In this document: one piece after another, positions 59,675 through 64,000 of the stretch
How the letters are laid out: the number at the start of each line of letters is the position of its first letter
Position numbering within the stretch: position 1 is the first letter of the stretch
Origin: Oxytricha trifallax
Lineage: Eukaryota > Ciliophora > Spirotrichea > Sporadotrichida > Oxytrichidae
DNA: 64,000 nucleotides
NCBI GenBank assembly: GCA_000711775.1
Contig: ARYC01001253.1
Coordinates: forward strand, 1-64,000
Direction of reading: 5' to 3'
Notes under the pieces: model-generated
Databases searched by the model: none
What the model was told of the DNA's origin: nothing
What the model saw: the letters and a program-made list of their open reading frames with translations, nothing else
Translations under genes and position numbers: made by a program

Positions 59675-60722
59675 ATTAAGCGAGTATAATTAAAATGGGG
59701 AGATTAATGAAAGAGAAAAAGAAAATACATTTGGTTATGGAATTATAAGATTAAATTAGGTTAATGTATTATAACTGCCACTATTTTCGAATTAATATTA
59801 AGTTCTTAATTATATATATCTATTTATTAATCAAACATGAAATTAATTCCATTCTTTATTTTTTGACTTTTCCGAATCATTTATAATTTAGGGCAGTTGA
59901 CTAGTTGTTGGTGAAGCTGATCCTTAATTTTTCATTATTTTCAACTTTGAGATATCTTCAGGATATCTTCCTTAGCTATCTTCAGGGTATCTTCTTTAAA
60001 ATAAAATAATAGCAATAAACACACTTAAATTCATAGTAAAAATAGTTATAACAATAACTTGTAAATCAAGCTGTATTTAATCATGCTAATCGTATTCAAA
60101 CCAAACAAATAAACAATAACTACTAAGCTGGGATTTTTTGATAAAAAATTTAATTTTAAAAAGTTTCTAATATAAAAGGTACAATGATGAACAAGAAGAT
60201 AATGGTGAAAATGAAAACTACATAAAACACAGATTTTAAACGTTTTTGAAATTCACTAAAATTTCAACAGCTTAGTAGTTATTGTTTATTTGTTTGGTTT
60301 GAATACGATTAGCATGATTAAATACAGCTTGATTTACAAGTTATTGTTATAACTATTTTTACTATGAATTTAAGTGTGTTTATTGCTATTATTTTATTTT
60401 AAAGAAGATACCCTGAAGATAGCTAAGGAAGATATCCTGAAGATATCTCAAAGTTGAAAATAATGAAAAATTATGGATCAGCTTCACCAACAACTAGTCA
60501 ACTGCCCTAAATTATAAATGATTCGGAAAAGTCAAAAAATAAAGAATGAAATTAATTTCATGTTTGATTAATAAATAGATATATATACTTAAGAACTTAA
60601 TATTAATCAAAAATAGTGGCAGTTATAATACATTAACCTAATTTGATCTTATAATTCCATAACCAAATGTATTTTCTTTTTCTCTTTCATTAATCTCCCC
60701 ATTTTTATTGTACTCGCTTAAT
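59675..60722. mobile_element. large foldback element, ATTAAGCGAGTA ends
   Basis: Arms of about 460 bp around a 130-bp spacer. Ends ATTAAGCGAGTATAATTAAA then GGGGAGATTAATGAAAGAG; ATAACTGCCACTATTTT lies about 100 bp inside the left end and is mirrored on the right. Arms contain AGATATCTTCAGGATATCTTC repeats. Flanks ATTGAATT and AATGAATT agree at 7 of 8. Non-coding. Confidence 0.88.
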
Positions 60723-60730
60723 AATGAATT

Positions 60731-61162
60731 TTTGATATGTAAATCTTTAAAAAAAAGAGTATATAACTACTATTTTTCAGAATAAATATTTAATATTAAT
60801 ATTGTAACTTTTCACATAATTAAGCTGTTTTATTTTAAATATATGTATATTGTTCTTTTTTAATACATTTTGTCCATTTCCACTTCATTGTATAATTATT
60901 GGATAATTTATTAAATTATTAACAAAAACAACTATTTTAATTAATTATATTTTGATTTTATAAAATTATGTACATAACTGATATATTTTAATAATAATTT
61001 TTTATATGAAATTTTAGATTTGAAGAATTGAATTAAGTCACTTTTTACTTAATAAAAAAATTCATTTAATTTCCAAAAAGATTTGATTTATCAGCAGTTT
61101 TATGACATCTACTTTTTAATGCATTAAAAATATTTAAAAAATGAGAATTTTTATATTTTAAT
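60731..61162. other. AT-rich spacer with a weak coding patch
   Basis: At 61017-61105 a + strand frame reads RFEELNQVTFYLIKKFIQF and PKRFDLSAVL before TGA; possibly a neighbouring segment of the island at 61181. Otherwise nothing supported. Confidence 0.3.
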
Positions 61163-61180
61163 ATAAATAATTTTAATTTA

Positions 61181-61414
61181 TTAAAAGTCACCTGCGAACT
61201 GACCAGTCAACGACCCATTAAGCCAGAACTATTGGAGAAAGGTTTTTTTCACCAATATATTTAAATTTTTTTATTTGCTTAAATATAAGTATTGAGGAAT
61301 AAAATTTTTAGTTTAAATTACAAATTTAAGATGTCTAACATTTATTCTCAAGAATTCCAAACTATCATTTTTTTTATGTTAAAGTCTTTGTATTTTTTTT
61401 TAGATATAAAATGA
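61181..61414 (+). CDS. C-terminal protein-like island, candidate MDS
   Basis: 77 ciliate codons to TGA at 61412-61414. KVTCELTSQRPIKPELLEKG then FFHQYIQIFLFAQIQVLRNK, YKFKMSNIYSQEFQTIIFF and KSLYFFLDIK. The first 25 residues have strongly protein-like composition with Cys, Pro, Arg and Glu; the rest is AT-biased. No family recognised, and the start is not defined. Confidence 0.4.
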
Positions 61415-62732
61415 TTAAGCACCAATTTAATTTTTTAGTATATTTAGAAAATAATTGAAATTAATTCAAAAAAAGCATAACAAATTGAAAATACATAAAA
61501 CTAATTGACAAATTCAATTTATAATTGTTAAAATTAAAATATATATTTATTAATAATACTAGGAATAAATATAGAGTTAATACTTATTTAAAATAAATAA
61601 ATAATTCTATCAAAGAAACTTGATCATAATTAAAGGATAAAATATATAAAAAATGAGATTATAAAGAGAATTTTGGTAAAGTATAAAATATCTATATATA
61701 AAATTGAATGATAAAAGGGTGCCACCAATACTATTTTATCAGCCTTAATATAATTATAATTTTATGATTATGAGTGTCTTATTATGATTGACTTAGAAAT
61801 CAATTCTAAAATTATTTCATCAAAAATCTTTAAAAATTGTTATTATATAACAATATTTTTCTTTTCAAATGAAATTTATTAATTATTCATTATATTAATT
61901 AATGAAATCGAAATTAATATCATTTAATTAGTAAAAATTTAATATAAATTTTCATAATAATATATTTATAAATATTTAATCTTTGAGTAACATGATTTTA
62001 ATATATATGGTAGGCCCTACTAATTTAATAAAATAACAATCATTAATTTTGAATTATTTAATTAGAATCTCTCAAAACCGTTTACAAATAATTTAAGCTT
62101 ATTTATATTTAATATATAGTTTTGGGTTATTGATAAAATTACAATAAACGAATTAAATCATAAATTGAAATTATTAAATCACATCAATTAATTTATAATA
62201 TTTGGTATATAGAGAGATAATTTAAGTTAATAGTTTCTTATATAAATTAATTCTTCTTTTTTTAAAAATTATTGTTTCAAATATTTTGATTGAAGCTTTT
62301 AGTATTTGGAATTCAAATAATTTTAAAAATTGAATGACATAATGTTCAATAATTGATTATAAATATTTATAAATTTATCTGATATTTTCCCTCAAATTAT
62401 GAAGAAATTCTTAGTAAATTATATACTTTAATTAATAATTATTAAATGGAAGTTATAAAAACAAGCTCTATATCTATATATTTGTTATTATTTTCCAATT
62501 TCAAGAAAATCATAATGTAATAATTAAAGTAAAAATGTTGTATCCTAATTTGGTTTCAAATTATTTTCATCTTTTATTATTAAAAATAATAGCATTTTTC
62601 TAATGAATCAAATAAATTTAATCTTTTATTCAAAGCATTTCAATAATTAATTATCAATTGTAATTTGAAATTGTTTTAATATTTACTACTAATGCTTAAT
62701 CTGTAAAACAATTGTCATAATAATTTTATATA
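61415..62732. other. AT-rich stretch
   Basis: Nothing supported. Confidence 0.5.
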
Positions 62733-62734
62733 TA

Positions 62735-62996
62735 AAACCCCATGTTTCAATTAAGACAAAAGATAGTGGGTTAATAACAATTAATTAAAAATTAAATTAT
62801 AATTGCCTGAAATTATATATAATTTGGTTAATATTAATTTAACACACCCTGATTGGTTTATTTTATAAGGACAATTAATCGAGCCAATAGTTTTAATAAT
62901 TAGCCCAAACATTTATAATTTACGCCATTAAAATCTTTCTTTATATTTATTTGTTCTTAACTCCTAATCTTCGTTCTTAATTGACTAGCGGGCTTT
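62735..62996. mobile_element. 262-bp TA-site MITE, copy 3
   Basis: Ends AAACCCCATGTTTCAATTAAG and GACTAGCGGGCTTT, flanked by TA; core as in copies 1 and 2, including TAAGGACAATTAATCGAGCC and AATAGTTTTAATAATTAGCC. Exactly 262 bp. Confidence 0.85.
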
Positions 62997-63001
62997 TATT
63001 A

Positions 63002-63088
63002 GCTGGTAAATCATATTCACAGCAAACATCCAATGAAGAGACCATAAGATTGCATTCTGAAATTAGACAAGAACTTTCAGCAAAATGA
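63002..63088 (+). CDS. C-terminal gene segment, candidate MDS
   Basis: Short frame AGKSYSQQTSNEETIRLHSE, IRQELSAK ending in TGA at 63086-63088. Polar, protein-like and GC-richer than its flanks. Lies immediately behind the MITE at 62735-62996. Family unknown; start not defined. Confidence 0.35.
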   Translation, partial: AGKSYSQQTSNEETIRLHSEIRQELSAK

Positions 63089-63685
63089 GATTAATGGTAA
63101 CCATAACCCAATCTTTTTTTTAGAAATTTATTTAATCTATTAAATATAAATAAGCAAATCGAATATATAAAACTAGGTTAAACCTATTATTAATAATAAG
63201 AATTTTTTTTCATCTTCGAAAATCAAATGTTGATGTAAGAAAATGATGGTGATCTGATTAACGATAATTTTTATTGATAAATCAAAAAAATTGTTTAAAA
63301 ACACAATATATCTTAATTGTTTCTCATTATCTTATTTTTAAAGAAAATATAATTCATAAATAATCGCTTGTAATAAATATTCATGTTAGATTTTTCAAAC
63401 ATTCGAATTATTTTATTTAAGCAATAATTTACATTCAAAACTAATTTATATTTTTTTTAATAAAAAAATGATTAATTAAAAAGACTCATAAATTAAAAAC
63501 CAATTTTAATATGACTATGTGATTATATTTTAATTTAAATTCAATTTTAATATATTTGACTCAATATATTTATTTACATTTGCTATAAAAATTACTGAAA
63601 TTTTGTTAATCTTATATTAAACATCGTAACATTTATTATATTTTGACAATAAAAGACTGGAAAATCAAATAAAATTGTTTAATTA
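63089..63685. other. AT-rich spacer
   Basis: Nothing supported. Confidence 0.5.
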
Positions 63686-63832
63686 GAAGAATAAACTATC
63701 TAAAACCCAGAAAATGTCAATAGTTTTGATAATAAGGTTCACAAGAAGCTAGTTGGACATGAATGCTCTGAGGTACCCTAGGCGACTAATAATTTAAAAA
63801 TATCTTCAGTCGATATATTCAGGAAAAAATAG
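63686..63832 (+). CDS. protein-like island, candidate MDS
   Basis: Ciliate frame EEQTIQNPENVNSFDNKVHK, KLVGHECSEVPQATNNLK, ISSVDIFRKK. Strongly protein-like for about 47 codons, then AT-biased with no TGA to the window end. Family not recognised; it could be an internal gene segment continuing outside the window. Confidence 0.38.
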
Positions 63833-64000
63833 TAGACATAATATTTATTAATAAATAATTTTATTGATTTTTAAGTTATTTTTCAAGCAATAGAATAAAA
63901 TTTATAGAACAAAATATAAATATTTTCTTATTTATATACTATATTTTCGTGGCATTCAATATATTTTTAATGGTAGTTTTATTAAATTAATTAATATAAT

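Overview
This window looks like micronuclear (germline) DNA of a hypotrich ciliate of the Oxytricha/Stylonychia group. The sequence is extremely AT-rich. Recognisable proteins read only if TAA and TAG encode glutamine and TGA is the sole stop. It also holds several copies of TBE, the Tc1/IS630-type germline transposon of Oxytricha: telomere-like C4A4/G4T4 inverted termini, ANT target duplications, and three genes (D,D,E transposase, a smaller unknown protein, a C2H2 zinc-finger/protein-kinase fusion). Coordinates were worked out by hand from the sequence; no database search was possible.

TBE copies. Copy A (1-1155, cut by the window edge), B (9959-13998), C (39252-44752, enlarged by a 1.4-kb insertion) and D (55398-59474, inverted) are recognisable over their length. 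Copy E (54310-55259) is a transposase relic. A short deletion derivative with good ends lies at 27837-29029, a probable second one at 32447-34809, and a left-end fragment at 15511-15690. Gene order in a complete copy is kinase (outward), GGTACC-rich divergent promoter region, 22-kDa-type gene (with two tiny introns), then the transposase in convergent orientation. All complete gene sets carry TGA codons, frameshifts or lost catalytic residues.

Foreground discovery. The window is crowded with long palindromic (foldback) elements of several unrelated end sequences. Several have perfect or near-perfect 8-bp target duplications (2872-3538, 8532-8963, 33196-34403, 46379-47018, 54555-54976, also 46152-47208 and 59675-60722). 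They insert into TBEs and into each other, carry arrays of short repeats in their arms, and two of the largest carry a GC-richer, protein-like core. A separate MITE family (three copies of exactly 262 bp plus one relic) has TA target sites and AAACCCC/GGGGTTT ends. An internally deleted LINE with a reverse transcriptase fragment, an (ATT)n tail and an 11-bp target duplication lies at 19263-20470.

Between the mobile elements the DNA is mostly AT-rich desert. It contains short islands with protein-like composition in one ciliate-code frame: a signal-peptide N-terminus at 3709, a multi-spanning membrane segment at 4928-5455, C2H2 zinc fingers at 45922-46137, and others. I interpret these as candidate macronuclear-destined segments (MDSs) or gene relics separated by eliminated DNA. 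No rRNA, tRNA or CRISPR was seen.
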